A DNA stretch of 64,000 bases, taken from positions 8,247,607 to 8,311,606 of the forward strand of contig CM069448.1 in assembly GCA_035610835.1 (NCBI GenBank), written 5' to 3'. Numbering within the stretch: the stretch's first letter is position 1; each line of letters begins with the position of its first letter. The notes beneath the pieces are model-generated. The model was not told the origin of the DNA. It did not search any database and saw nothing but the letters and a program-made list of their open reading frames with translations. Shown here one piece after another: positions 18,462 to 35,100 of this stretch. The stretch comes from Ophiura sarsii (Eukaryota; Echinodermata; Ophiuroidea; Amphilepidida; Ophiuridae). The translations under genes were made by a program, and so were the position numbers.

Positions 18462-21400
18462 GAAGAAAATATACTGAATCTACTGAATCTACTTAAGATG
18501 TCATATTGAATCTACTGAAGATGTCATATTGAATCTACTGAAGATATCATACTGAATCTACTGAAGATGTCATACTGAATCTACTGCAGATAATATACTG
18601 AATCTACTGAAGATGTCATACTGAATCTACTGCAGACAATATATTAAATCTACTGAAATATCATACTGAATCTACTGAATATATCATACTGAATCTACTG
18701 AAGATATCATACTGAATCAACTGAAGATAATATACTGAATCTACTGAATCTACTTAAGATATCATACTGAATCTACTGAAGATGTCATATTGAATCTACT
18801 GAAGATATCATACTGAATCTACTGAAGATGTCATACTGAATCTACTGCAGATAATATACTGAATCTACTGAAGATGTCATACTGAATCTACTGCAGACAA
18901 TATATTAAATCTACTGAAGATGTCATACTGAATCTACTGAAGATAATATACTGAATCTACTGAAGATATCATACTGAGATGTCATATTGAATCTACTGAA
19001 GATGTTATACTGATTCTACTGCAGATAATATACTGAATCTACTGAATCTACTGAAGATATCATACTGAATCTACTGAAGTTATCATACTGAATCTACTGA
19101 AGATATCATACTGAATCTACTGAAGATAATATACTGAATCTACTGAAGATGTCATACTGAATCTACTGAAGATAATATACTGAATCTACTGAAATATCAT
19201 ACTGAATCTACTGCAGATAATATACTAAATCTACTGAAGATATCATACTGAATTTACTGAAGATATTATAGTGAATATACTGAAGATATCATACCGAATC
19301 TACTGAAGATATTATAGTGAATATACTGAAGATATCTTACGGAATCTACTGAAGATATTATACTGAATCCACTCATATATATCATACTAAATCTACTTAT
19401 AGTTATAGTTATATTATATATACTGAAGATATTATAGTGAATATACTGAAGATGTCATACTGAATCTACTGAAGATAATATACTGAATCTACTGAAGATG
19501 TCATACTAAATCTACTGAAGATAATATACTGAATCTATTGAAGATAATATACTGAATCTACTGAAGATGTCATACTGAATCTACTGAAGATGTCATATTG
19601 AATCTACTGAAGATATCATGCTGAATCTACTGAAGATATCATGCTGAATCTACTGAAGATATCATAATGAATCTACTGAAGACATCATGCTGAATCTACT
19701 GAAGATAATATACTGAATCTACTTAAGATGTCATAATGAATCAATTGATGATATCATTCTGAATCAATTGATAATATTTCACTAAATCTACTGAATATAT
19801 CATACTGAATCTACTGAAGTTATCATACTGAATCTACTGAAGATATCATACTGAATCTACTGACGATATCATATTGAATCTACTGACGATATCATTTTGA
19901 ATCAATTGATGATATTAAACTAAATCTACTGAAGATATATTAATTACATTAAAGATATTATAGTGATTCTACTGAAGATGTCATATCAGGATGAATCTAC
20001 TGAAGTTATCATAGTGCATATACTGAAGATATCATACTGAATCTATGATCATACTAAATCTACTGAAGATATTATATAGTGAATATATTGAAGATGTCAT
20101 ACTGAATCTATTGAAGATGTCATGCTGACGATACTAAATATATCATACTGAATCTACTGGAGATATACTTATTCTACTGAAGATATTCTGAATATACTGA
20201 AGATATACTGAATCTACTGGAGATATTATAATGAATCTGATGAAGATATTTTAGTGCATATACTGAAGATATCATACTGAATCTACTAAATATATCATAC
20301 TGAATCTACTGAAGATAATAAACTGAATATACTGAACATAATATACTGAATCTACTTAAGATGTCATACTGAATCTACTGAAGATGTCATATTGAATCTA
20401 CTGAAGATATCATACTGAATCTACTGAAGATAATATACTGAATCTACTGAAGATGTCATACTGAATCTACTGAAGATAATATACTGAATCTACTGAGATA
20501 TCATACTGAATCTACTGCAGATAATATACTAAATCTACTGAAGATATCATACTGAATTTACTGAAGATATTATAGTGAATATACTGAAGATATCATAACG
20601 AATCTACTGAAGATATTATAGTGAATATACTGAAGATATCTTACGGAATCTACTGAAGATATTATACTGAATCCACTCATATATATCATACTAAATCTAC
20701 TTAAGTTATATTATATATACTGAAGATATTATATAGTGAATATACTGAAGATGTCATACTGAATCTACTGAAGATAATATACTGAATCTACTGAAGATGT
20801 CATACTAAATCTACTGAAGATAATATACTGAATCTATTGAAGATAATATACTGAATATACTGAAGATGTCATACTGAATCTACTGAAGATGTCATATTGA
20901 ATCTACTGAAGATAATATACTGAATCTACTGAAGATAGTACATGTATGGGCTATTACGTGTATTTTGGTTTAATAGTGCAGCCTGTACAATGTAGTACAA
21001 ACATTCAGACCATGCTGGATGGTCTGACATGGTTTTTTTCTTCACTACATAGTGGTAGGATCTTGGATTTGCATCACCTTATTATTATAAAGGGTGGACA
21101 TGTGGGAATAAGTCAACTACAGGGCAGTTTTGTTGATTAGTTTGGCAAATTAAGATGAAAATATAATTGTATACATATATATTTCAACATAAAACATTAT
21201 TTAAAGAAAAAATGAAATCTAAAGAATCTACTGAAGATGTCATACTGAATCTACTAAAGATGTCAAAAAAGGCATGGGGTTTTGAGATTTTATGGGTCGG
21301 TCGCGTTTGGGCAAACAAACCTCTTTTTTTTAGGCCTAATATACTGAATCTACTAAAGATGTCATACTGAATCTACTGAAGATGTCACATTAAATCTACT

Positions 21401-21910
21401 GAAGATGTCATATTGAATCTACTAAATATATCATACTGAATCTACTGAAGATGTCATACTGAATCTACTGAAGATGTCATACTGAATCTACTGAAGATGT
21501 CATACTGAATCTACTGAAGATGTCATACTGAATCTACTGAAGATGTCATACTGAATCTACTGCAGATAATATACTGAATCTACTGAAGATGTCATATTGA
21601 ATCTACTGAAGATGTCATACTGAATCTACTAAAGATGTCAAATTGAATCTACTGAAGATATCATAATGAATCTACTGCAGATAATATAGTGAATCTATCC
21701 ACTGAGGATGTCATACTGAATCTACTGAAGATGTCATATTGAATCTACTGAAGATGTCATACTGAATCTACTGAAGGTAATATACTGAATCTACTGAAGA
21801 TGTCATACTGAATCTACTGAAGATGTCATATTGAATCTACTGAAGATGTCATACTGAATCTACTGAAGATGTCATATTGAATCTACTGAAGATGTCATAC
21901 TGAATCTACT
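18462..21910 (+). repeat. Higher-order unit 1 (3449 bp)
   Basis: Islands lie at 20938-21223 and 21265-21340. The unit contains internal older duplications: the CCACTCATATATATC block occurs at about 19370 and about 20670, and also just outside at about 18365. The CTGCAGACAATATATTAAATC block occurs twice about 260 bp apart (near 18640 and 18890). Confidence 0.9.
20938..21223. repeat. Non-satellite island inside each higher-order unit (first of six copies)
   Basis: 286 bp unrelated to the 23-bp monomer, present once per unit (starts 20938, 24387, 27836, 31239, 34664, 38089). It contains a 7-bp perfect hairpin (CAGACCA, 7-nt loop, TGGTCTG at 21006-21026) and an inverted TGTAC/GTACA pair just before it. 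A 64-codon frame and a 67-codon frame that reads into monomers are present. Their conservation only reflects copy identity, so no protein is claimed. A second island of 76 bp follows at 21265-21340. Confidence 0.88.
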
Positions 21911-24900
21911 GAAGAAAATATACTGAATCTACTGAATCTACTTAAGATGTCATACTGAATCTACTGAAGATGTCATATTGAATCTACTGAAGATATCATA
22001 CTGAATCTACTGAAGATGTCATACTGAATCTACTGCAGATAATATACTGAATCTACTGAAGATGTCATACTGAATCTACTGCAGACAATATATTAAATCT
22101 ACTGAAATATCATACTGAATCTACTGAATATATCATACTGAATCTACTGAAGATATCATACTGAATCTACTGAAGATAATATACTGAATCTACTGAATCT
22201 ACTTAAGATATCATACTGAATCTACTGAAGATGTCATATTGAATCTACTGAAGATATCATACTGAATCTACTGAAGATGTCATACTGAATCTACTGCAGA
22301 TAATATACTGAATCTACTGAAGATGTCATACTGAATCTACTGCAGACAATATATTAAATCTACTGAAGATGTCATACTGAATCTACTGAAGATAATATAC
22401 TGAATCTACTGAAGATATCATACTGAGATGTCATATTGAATCTACTGAAGATGTTATACTGATTCTACTGCAGATAATATACTGAATCTACTGAATCTAC
22501 TGAAGATATCATACTGAATCTACTGAAGTTATCATACTGAATCTACTGAAGATATCATACTGAATCTACTGAAGATAATATACTGAATCTACTGAAGATG
22601 TCATACTGAATCTACTGAAGATAATATACTGAATCTACTGAAATATCATACTGAATCTACTGCAGATAATATACTAAATCTACTGAAGATATCATACTGA
22701 ATTTACTGAAGATATTATAGTGAATATACTGAAGATATCATACCGAATCTACTGAAGATATTATAGTGAATATACTGAAGATATCTTACGGAATCTACTG
22801 AAGATATTATACTGAATCCACTCATATATATCATACTAAATCTACTTATAGTTATAGTTATATTATATATACTGAAGATATTATAGTGAATATACTGAAG
22901 ATGTCATACTGAATCTACTGAAGATAATATACTGAATCTACTGAAGATGTCATACTAAATCTACTGAAGATAATATACTGAATCTATTGAAGATAATATA
23001 CTGAATCTACTGAAGATGTCATACTGAATCTACTGAAGATGTCATATTGAATCTACTGAAGATATCATGCTGAATCTACTGAAGATATCATGCTGAATCT
23101 ACTGAAGATATCATAATGAATCTACTGAAGACATCATGCTGAATCTACTGAAGATAATATACTGAATCTACTTAAGATGTCATAATGAATCAATTGATGA
23201 TATCATTCTGAATCAATTGATAATATTTCACTAAATCTACTGAATATATCATACTGAATCTACTGAAGTTATCATACTGAATCTACTGAAGATATCATAC
23301 TGAATCTACTGACGATATCATATTGAATCTACTGACGATATCATTTTGAATCAATTGATGATATTAAACTAAATCTACTGAAGATATATTAATTACATTA
23401 AAGATATTATAGTGATTCTACTGAAGATGTCATATCAGGATGAATCTACTGAAGTTATCATAGTGCATATACTGAAGATATCATACTGAATCTATGATCA
23501 TACTAAATCTACTGAAGATATTATATAGTGAATATATTGAAGATGTCATACTGAATCTATTGAAGATGTCATGCTGACGATACTAAATATATCATACTGA
23601 ATCTACTGGAGATATACTTATTCTACTGAAGATATTCTGAATATACTGAAGATATACTGAATCTACTGGAGATATTATAATGAATCTGATGAAGATATTT
23701 TAGTGCATATACTGAAGATATCATACTGAATCTACTAAATATATCATACTGAATCTACTGAAGATAATAAACTGAATATACTGAACATAATATACTGAAT
23801 CTACTTAAGATGTCATACTGAATCTACTGAAGATGTCATATTGAATCTACTGAAGATATCATACTGAATCTACTGAAGATAATATACTGAATCTACTGAA
23901 GATGTCATACTGAATCTACTGAAGATAATATACTGAATCTACTGAGATATCATACTGAATCTACTGCAGATAATATACTAAATCTACTGAAGATATCATA
24001 CTGAATTTACTGAAGATATTATAGTGAATATACTGAAGATATCATAACGAATCTACTGAAGATATTATAGTGAATATACTGAAGATATCTTACGGAATCT
24101 ACTGAAGATATTATACTGAATCCACTCATATATATCATACTAAATCTACTTAAGTTATATTATATATACTGAAGATATTATATAGTGAATATACTGAAGA
24201 TGTCATACTGAATCTACTGAAGATAATATACTGAATCTACTGAAGATGTCATACTAAATCTACTGAAGATAATATACTGAATCTATTGAAGATAATATAC
24301 TGAATATACTGAAGATGTCATACTGAATCTACTGAAGATGTCATATTGAATCTACTGAAGATAATATACTGAATCTACTGAAGATAGTACATGTATGGGC
24401 TATTACGTGTATTTTGGTTTAATAGTGCAGCCTGTACAATGTAGTACAAACATTCAGACCATGCTGGATGGTCTGACATGGTTTTTTTCTTCACTACATA
24501 GTGGTAGGATCTTGGATTTGCATCACCTTATTATTATAAAGGGTGGACATGTGGGAATAAGTCAACTACAGGGCAGTTTTGTTGATTAGTTTGGCAAATT
24601 AAGATGAAAATATAATTGTATACATATATTTTTCAACATAAAACATTATTTAAAGAAAAAATGAAATCTAAAGAATCTACTGAAGATGTCATACTGAATC
24701 TACTAAAGATGTCAAAAAAGGCATGGGGTTTTGAGATTTTATGGGTCGGTCGCGTTTGGGCAAACAAACCTCTTTTTTTTAGGCCTAATATACTGAATCT
24801 ACTAAAGATGTCATACTGAATCTACTGAAGATGTCACATTAAATCTACTGAAGATGTCATATTGAATCTACTAAATATATCATACTGAATCTACTGAAGA

Positions 24901-25359
24901 TGTCATACTGAATCTACTGAAGATGTCATACTGAATCTACTGAAGATGTCATACTGAATCTACTGAAGATGTCATACTGAATCTACTGAAGATGTCATAC
25001 TGAATCTACTGCAGATAATATACTGAATCTACTGAAGATGTCATATTGAATCTACTGAAGATGTCATACTGAATCTACTAAAGATGTCAAATTGAATCTA
25101 CTGAAGATATCATAATGAATCTACTGCAGATAATATAGTGAATCTATCCACTGAGGATGTCATACTGAATCTACTGAAGATGTCATATTGAATCTACTGA
25201 AGATGTCATACTGAATCTACTGAAGGTAATATACTGAATCTACTGAAGATGTCATACTGAATCTACTGAAGATGTCATATTGAATCTACTGAAGATGTCA
25301 TACTGAATCTACTGAAGATGTCATATTGAATCTACTGAAGATGCCATACTGAATCTACT
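21911..25359 (+). repeat. Higher-order unit 2 (3449 bp)
   Basis: Same length as unit 1, differing by only scattered substitutions. Islands lie at 24387-24672 and 24714-24789. One visible difference from unit 1 is ATATTTTTC in place of ATATATTTC just after the first island's core. Confidence 0.9.
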
Positions 25360-28300
25360 GAAGAAAATATACTGAATCTACTGAATCTACTTAAGATGTC
25401 ATACTGAATCTACTGAAGATGTCATATTGAATCTACTGAAGATATCATACTGAATCTACTGAAGATGTCATACTGAATCTACTGCAGATAATATACTGAA
25501 TCTACTGAAGATGTCATACTGAATCTACTGCAGACAATATATTAAATCTACTGAAATATCATACTGAATCTACTGAATATATCATACTGAATCTACTGAA
25601 GATATCATACTGAATCTACTGAAGATAATATACTGAATCTACTGAATCTACTTAAGATATCATACTGAATCTACTGAAGATGTCATATTGAATCTACTGA
25701 AGATATCATACTGAATCTACTGAAGATGTCATACTGAATCTACTGCAGATAATATACTGAATCTACTGAAGATGTCATACTGAATCTACTGCAGACAATA
25801 TATTAAATCTACTGAAGATGTCATACTGAATCTACTGAAGATAATATACTGAATCTACTGAAGATATCATACTGAGATGTCATATTGAATCTACTGAAGA
25901 TGTTATACTGATTCTACTGCAGATAATATACTGAATCTACTGAATCTACTGAAGATATCATACTGAATCTACTGAAGTTATCATACTGAATCTACTGAAG
26001 ATATCATACTGAATCTACTGAAGATAATATACTGAATCTACTGAAGATGTCATACTGAATCTACTGAAGATAATATACTGAATCTACTGAAATATCATAC
26101 TGAATCTACTGCAGATAATATACTAAATCTACTGAAGATATCATACTGAATTTACTGAAGATATTATAGTGAATATACTGAAGATATCATACCGAATCTA
26201 CTGAAGATATTATAGTGAATATACTGAAGATATCTTACGGAATCTACTGAAGATATTATACTGAATCCACTCATATATATCATACTAAATCTACTTATAG
26301 TTATAGTTATATTATATATACTGAAGATATTATAGTGAATATACTGAAGATGTCATACTGAATCTACTGAAGATAATATACTGAATCTACTGAAGATGTC
26401 ATACTAAATCTACTGAAGATAATATACTGAATCTATTGAAGATAATATACTGAATCTACTGAAGATGTCATACTGAATCTACTGAAGATGTCATATTGAA
26501 TCTACTGAAGATATCATGCTGAATCTACTGAAGATATCATGCTGAATCTACTGAAGATATCATAATGAATCTACTGAAGACATCATGCTGAATCTACTGA
26601 AGATAATATACTGAATCTACTTAAGATGTCATAATGAATCAATTGATGATATCATTCTGAATCAATTGATAATATTTCACTAAATCTACTGAATATATCA
26701 TACTGAATCTACTGAAGTTATCATACTGAATCTACTGAAGATATCATACTGAATCTACTGACGATATCATATTGAATCTACTGACGATATCATTTTGAAT
26801 CAATTGATGATATTAAACTAAATCTACTGAAGATATATTAATTACATTAAAGATATTATAGTGATTCTACTGAAGATGTCATATCAGGATGAATCTACTG
26901 AAGTTATCATAGTGCATATACTGAAGATATCATACTGAATCTATGATCATACTAAATCTACTGAAGATATTATATAGTGAATATATTGAAGATGTCATAC
27001 TGAATCTATTGAAGATGTCATGCTGACGATACTAAATATATCATACTGAATCTACTGGAGATATACTTATTCTACTGAAGATATTCTGAATATACTGAAG
27101 ATATACTGAATCTACTGGAGATATTATAATGAATCTGATGAAGATATTTTAGTGCATATACTGAAGATATCATACTGAATCTACTAAATATATCATACTG
27201 AATCTACTGAAGATAATAAACTGAATATACTGAACATAATATACTGAATCTACTTAAGATGTCATACTGAATCTACTGAAGATGTCATATTGAATCTACT
27301 GAAGATATCATACTGAATCTACTGAAGATAATATACTGAATCTACTGAAGATGTCATACTGAATCTACTGAAGATAATATACTGAATCTACTGAGATATC
27401 ATACTGAATCTACTGCAGATAATATACTAAATCTACTGAAGATATCATACTGAATTTACTGAAGATATTATAGTGAATATACTGAAGATATCATAACGAA
27501 TCTACTGAAGATATTATAGTGAATATACTGAAGATATCTTACGGAATCTACTGAAGATATTATACTGAATCCACTCATATATATCATACTAAATCTACTT
27601 AAGTTATATTATATATACTGAAGATATTATATAGTGAATATACTGAAGATGTCATACTGAATCTACTGAAGATAATATACTGAATCTACTGAAGATGTCA
27701 TACTAAATCTACTGAAGATAATATACTGAATCTATTGAAGATAATATACTGAATATACTGAAGATGTCATACTGAATCTACTGAAGATGTCATATTGAAT
27801 CTACTGAAGATAATATACTGAATCTACTGAAGATAGTACATGTATGGGCTATTACGTGTATTTTGGTTTAATAGTGCAGCCTGTACAATGTAGTACAAAC
27901 ATTCAGACCATGCTGGATGGTCTGACATGGTTTTTTTCTTCACTACATAGTGGTAGGATCTTGGATTTGCATCACCTTATTATTATAAAGGGTGGACATG
28001 TGGGAATAAGTCAACTACAGGGCAGTTTTGTTGATTAGTTTGGCAAATTAAGATGAAAATATAATTGTATACATATATTTTTCAACATAAAACATTATTT
28101 AAAGAAAAAATGAAATCTAAAGAATCTACTGAAGATGTCATACTGAATCTACTAAAGATGTCAAAAAAGGCATGGGGTTTTGAGATTTTATGGGTCGGTC
28201 GCGTTTGGGCAAACAAACCTCTTTTTTTTAGGCCTAATATACTGAATCTACTAAAGATGTCACATTAAATCTACTGAAGATGTCATATTGAATCTACTAA

Positions 28301-28762
28301 ATATATCATACTGAATCTACTGAAGATGTCATACTGAATCTACTGAAGATGTCATACTGAATCTACTGAAGATGTCATACTGAATCTACTGAAGATGTCA
28401 TACTGAATCTACTGCAGATAATATACTGAATCTACTGAAGATGTCATATTGAATCTACTGAAGATGTCATACTGAATCTACTAAAGATGTCAAATTGAAT
28501 CTACTGAAGATATCATAATGAATCTACTGCAGATAATATAGTGAATCTATCCACTGAGGATGTCATACTGAATCTACTGAAGATGTCATATTGAATCTAC
28601 TGAAGATGTCATACTGAATCTACTGAAGGTAATATACTGAATCTACTGAAGATGTCATACTGAATCTACTGAAGATGTCATATTGAATCTACTGAAGATG
28701 TCATACTGAATCTACTGAAGATGTCATATTGAATCTACTGAAGATGTCATACTGAATCTACT
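25360..28762 (+). repeat. Higher-order unit 3 (3403 bp)
   Basis: It is 46 bp (two monomers) shorter than units 1 and 2; one monomer is missing right after the second island, near 28258. Islands lie at 27836-28121 and 28163-28238. Confidence 0.9.
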
Positions 28763-31700
28763 GAAGAAAATATACTGAATCTACTGAATCTACTTAAGAT
28801 GTCATACTGAATCTACTGAAGATGTCATATTGAATCTACTGAAGATATCATACTGAATCTACTGAAGATGTCATACTGAATCTACTGCAGATAATATACT
28901 GAATCTACTGAAGATGTCATACTGAATCTACTGCAGACAATATATTAAATCTACTGAAATATCATACTGAATCTACTGAATATATCATACTGAATCTACT
29001 GAAGATATCATACTGAATCTACTGAAGATAATATACTGAATCTACTGAATCTACTTAAGATATCATACTGAATCAACTGAAGATGTCATATTGAATCTAC
29101 TGAAGATATCATACTGAATCTACTGAAGATGTCATACTGAATCTACTGCAGATAATATACTGAATCTACTGAAGATGTCATACTGAATCTACTGCAGACA
29201 ATATATTAAATCTACTGAAGATGTCATACTGAATCTACTGAAGATAATATACTGAATCTACTGAAGATATCATACTGAGATGTCATATTGAATCTACTGA
29301 AGATGTTATACTGATTCTACTGCAGATAATATACTGAATCTACTGAATCTACTGAAGATATCATACTGAATCTACTGAAGTTATCATACTGAATCTACTG
29401 AAGATATCATACTGAATCTACTGAAGATAATATACTGAATCTACTGAAGATGTCATACTGAATCTACTGAAGATAATATACTGAATCTACTGAAATATCA
29501 TACTGAATCTACTGCAGATAATATACTAAATCTACTGAAGATATCATACTGAATTTACTGAAGATATTATAGTGAATATACTGAAGATATCATACCGAAT
29601 CTACTGAAGATATTATAGTGAATATACTGAAGATATCTTACGGAATCTACTGAAGATATTATACTGAATCCACTCATATATATCATACTAAATCTACTTA
29701 TAGTTATAGTTATATTATATATACTGAAGATATTATAGTGAATATACTGAAGATGTCATACTGAATCTACTGAAGATAATATACTGAATCTACTGAAGAT
29801 GTCATACTAAATCTACTGAAGATAATATACTGAATCTATTGAAGATAATATACTGAATCTACTGAAGATGTCATACTGAATCTACTGAAGATGTCATATT
29901 GAATCTACTGAAGATATCATGCTGAATCTACTGAAGATATCATGCTGAATCTACTGAAGATATCATAATGAATCTACTGAAGACATCATGCTGAATCTAC
30001 TGAAGATAATATACTGAATCTACTTAAGATGTCATAATGAATCAATTGATGATATCATTCTGAATCAATTGATAATATTTCACTAAATCTACTGAATATA
30101 TCATACTGAATCTACTGAAGTTATCATACTGAATCTACTGAAGATATCATACTGAATCTACTGACGATATCATATTGAATCTACTGACGATATCATTTTG
30201 AATCAATTGATGATATTAAACTAAATCTACTGAAGATATATTAATTACATTAAAGATATTATAGTGATTCTACTGAAGATGTCATATCAGGATGAATCTA
30301 CTGAAGTTATCATAGTGCATATACTGAAGATATCATACTGAATCTATGATCATACTAAATCTACTGAAGATATTATATAGTGAATATATTGAAGATGTCA
30401 TACTGAATCTATTGAAGATGTCATGCTGACGATACTAAATATATCATACTGAATCTACTGGAGATATACTTATTCTACTGAAGATATTCTGAATATACTG
30501 AAGATATACTGAATCTACTGGAGATATTATAATGAATCTGATGAAGATATTTTAGTGCATATACTGAAGATATCATACTGAATCTACTAAATATATCATA
30601 CTGAATCTACTGAAGATAATAAACTGAATATACTGAACATAATATACTGAATCTACTTAAGATGTCATACTGAATCTACTGAAGATGTCATATTGAATCT
30701 ACTGAAGATATCATACTGAATCTACTGAAGATAATATACTGAATCTACTGAAGATGTCATACTGAATCTACTGAAGATAATATACTGAATCTACTGAGAT
30801 ATCATACTGAATCTACTGCAGATAATATACTAAATCTACTGAAGATATCATACTGAATTTACTGAAGATATTATAGTGAATATACTGAAGATATCATAAC
30901 GAATCTACTGAAGATATTATAGTGAATATACTGAAGATATCTTACGGAATCTACTGAAGATATTATACTGAATCCACTCATATATATCATACTAAATCTA
31001 CTTAAGTTATATTATATATACTGAAGATATTATATAGTGAATATACTGAAGATGTCATACTGAATCTACTGAAGATAATATACTGAATCTACTGAAGATG
31101 TCATACTAAATCTACTGAAGATAATATACTGAATCTATTGAAGATAATATACTGAATATACGGAAGATGTCATACTGAATCTACTGAAGATGTCATATTG
31201 AATCTACTGAAGATAATATACTGAATCTACTGAAGATAGTACATGTATGGGCTATTACGTGTATTTTGGTTTAATAGTGCAGCCTGTACAATGTAGTACA
31301 AACATTCAGACCATGCTGGATGGTCTGACATGGTTTTTTTCTTCACTACATAGTGGTAGGATCTTGGATTTGCATCACCTTATTATTATAAAGGGTGGAC
31401 ATGTGGGAATAAGTCAACTACAGGGCAGTTTTGTTGATTAGTTTGGCAAATTAAGATGAAAATATAATTGTATACATATATTTTTCAACATAAAACATTA
31501 TTTAAAGAAAAAATGAAATCTAAAGAATCTACTGAAGATGTCATACTGAATCTACTAAAGATGTCAAAAAAGGCATGGGGTTTTGAGATTTTATGGGTCG
31601 GTCACGTTTGGGCAAACAAACCTCTTTTTTTTAGGCCTAATATACTGAATCTACTAAAGATGTCATACTGAATCTACTGAAGATGTCACATTAAATCTAC

Positions 31701-32188
31701 TGAAGATGTCATATTGAATCTACTAAATATATCATACTGAATCTACTGAAGATGTCATACTGAATCTACTGAAGATGTCATACTGAATCTACTGAAGATG
31801 TCATACTGAATCTACTGAAGATGTCATACTGAATCTACTGCAGATAATATACTGAATCTACTGAAGATGTCATATTGAATCTACTGAAGATGTCATACTG
31901 AATCTACTAAAGATGTCAAATTGAATCTACTGAAGATATCATAATGAATCTACTGCAGATAATATAGTGAATCTATCCACTGAGGATGTCATACTGAATC
32001 TACTGAAGATGTCATATTGAATATACTGAAGATGTCATACTGAATATACTGAAGGTAATATACTGAATCTACTGAAGATGTCATACTGAATCTACTGAAG
32101 ATGTCATATTGAATCTACTGAAGATGTCATACTGAATCTACTGAAGATGTCATATTGAATCTACTGAAGATGTCATACTGAATCTACT
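28763..32188 (+). repeat. Higher-order unit 4 (3426 bp)
   Basis: It is one monomer (23 bp) shorter than unit 1. Islands lie at 31239-31524 and 31566-31641. It carries TATACGGAAG before the island (near 31158), a variant shared only with unit 5. Confidence 0.9.
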
Positions 32189-35100
32189 GAAGAAAATAAA
32201 CTGAATCTACTGAATCTACTTAAGATGTCATACTGAATCTACTGAAGATGTCATATTGAATCTACTGAAGATATCATACTGAATCTACTGAAGATGTCAT
32301 ACTGAATCTACTGCAGATAATATACTGAATCTACTGAAGATGTCATACTGAATCTACTGCAGACAATATATTAAATCTACTGAAATATCATACTGAATCT
32401 ACTGAATATATCATACTGAATCTACTGAAGATATCATACTGAATCTACTGAAGATAATATACTGAATCTACTGAATCTACTTAAGATATCATACTGAATC
32501 TACTGAAGATGTCATATTGAATCTACTGAAGATATCATACTGAATCTACTGAAGATGTCATACTGAATCTACTGCAGATAATATACTGAATCTACTGAAG
32601 ATGTCATACTGAATCTACTGCAGACAATATATTAAATCTACTGAAGATGTCATACTGAATCTACTGAAGATAATATACTGAATCTACTGAAGATATCATA
32701 CTGAGATGTCATATTGAATCTACTGAAGATGTTATACTGATTCTACTGCAGATAATATACTGAATCTACTGAATCTACTGAAGATATCATACTGAATCTA
32801 CTGAAGTTATCATACTGAATCTACTGAAGATATCATACTGAATCTACTGAAGATAATATACTGAATCTACTGAAGATGTCATACTGAATCTACTGAAGAT
32901 AATATACTGAATCTACTGAAATATCATACTGAATCTACTGCAGATAATATACTAAATCTACTAAAGATATCATACTGAATTTACTGAAGATATTATAGTG
33001 AATATACTGAAGATATCATACCGAATCTACTGAAGATATTATAGTGAATATACTGAAGATATCTTACGGAATCTACTGAAGATATAATACTGAATCCACT
33101 CATATATATCATACTAAATCTACTTATAGTTATAGTTATATTATATATACTGAAGATATTATAGTGAATATACTGAAGATGTCATACTGAATCTACTGAA
33201 GATAATATACTGAATCTACTGAAGATGTCATACTAAATCTACTGAAGATAATATACTGAATCTATTGAAGATAATATACTGAATCTACTGAAGATGTCAT
33301 ACTGAATCTACTGAAGATGTCATATTGAATCTACTGAAGATATCATGCTGAATCTACTGAAGATATCATGCTGAATCTACTGAAGATATCATAATGAATC
33401 TACTGAAGACATCATGCTGAATCTACTGAAGATAATATACTGAATCTACTTAAGATGTCATAATGAATCAATTGATGATATCATTCTGAATCAATTGATA
33501 ATATTTCACTAAATCTACTGAATATATCATACTGAATCTACTGAAGTTATCATACTGAATCTACTGAAGATATCATACTGAATCTACTGACGATATCATA
33601 TTGAATCTACTGACGATATCATTTTGAATCAATTGATGATATTAAACTAAATCTACTGAAGATATATTAATTACATTAAAGATATTATAGTGATTCTACT
33701 GAAGATGTCATATCAGGATGAATCTACTGAAGTTATCATAGTGCATATACTGAAGATATCATACTGAATCTATGATCATACTAAATCTACTGAAGATATT
33801 ATATAGTGAATATATTGAAGATGTCATACTGAATCTATTGAAGATGTCATGCTGACGATACTAAATATATCATACTGAATCTACTGGAGATATACTTATT
33901 CTACTGAAGATATTCTGAATATACTGAAGATATACTGAATCTACTGGAGATATTATAATGAATCTGATGAAGATATTTTAGTGCATATACTGAAGATATC
34001 ATACTGAATCTACTAAATATATCATACTGAATCTACTGAAGATAATAAACTGAATATACTGAACATAATATACTGAATCTACTTAAGATGTCATACTGAA
34101 TCTACTGAAGATGTCATATTGAATCTACTGAAGATATCATACTGAATCTACTGAAGATAATATACTGAATCTACTGAAGATGTCATACTGAATCTACTGA
34201 AGATAATATACTGAATCTACTGAGATATCATACTGAATCTACTGCAGATAATATACTAAATCTACTGAAGATATCATACTGAATTTACTGAAGATATTAT
34301 AGTGAATATACTGAAGATATCATAACGAATCTACTGAAGATATTATAGTGAATATACTGAAGATATCTTACGGAATCTACTGAAGATATTATACTGAATC
34401 CACTCATATATATCATACTAAATCTACTTAAGTTATATTATATATACTGAAGATATTATATAGTGAATATACTGAAGATGTCATACTGAATCTACTGAAG
34501 ATAATATACTGAATCTACTGAAGATGTCATACTAAATCTACTGAAGATAATATACTGAATCTATTGAAGATAATATACTGAATATACGGAAGATGTCATA
34601 CTGAATCTACTGAAGATGTCATATTGAATCTACTGAAGATAATATACTGAATCTACATAGATAGTACATGTATGGGCTATTACGTGTATTTTGGTTTAAT
34701 AGTGCAGCCTGTACAATGTAGTACAAACATTCAGACCATGCTGGATGGTCTGACATGTTTTTTTTCTTCACTACATAGTGGTAGGATCTTGGATTTGCAT
34801 CACCTTATTATTATAAAGGGTGGACATGTGGGAATAAGTCAACTACAGGGCAGTTTTGTTGATTAGTTTGGCAAATTAAGATGAAAATATAATTGTATAC
34901 ATATATTTTTCAACATAAAACATTATTTAAAGAAAAAATGAAATCTAAAGAATCTACTGAAGATGTCATACTGAATCTACTAAAGATGTCAAAAAAGGCA
35001 TGGGGTTTTGAGATTTTATGGGTCGGTCGCGTTTGGGCAAACAAACCTCTTTTTTTTAGGCCTAATATACTGAATCTACTAAAGATGTCATACTGAATCT

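Noticed and set aside
20946..21370. 64- and 67-codon frames repeated in the six higher-order units
   Set aside because: They are conserved only because the DNA units are near-identical. There are no motifs, the second frame runs into satellite monomers, and non-coding parts are equally conserved.
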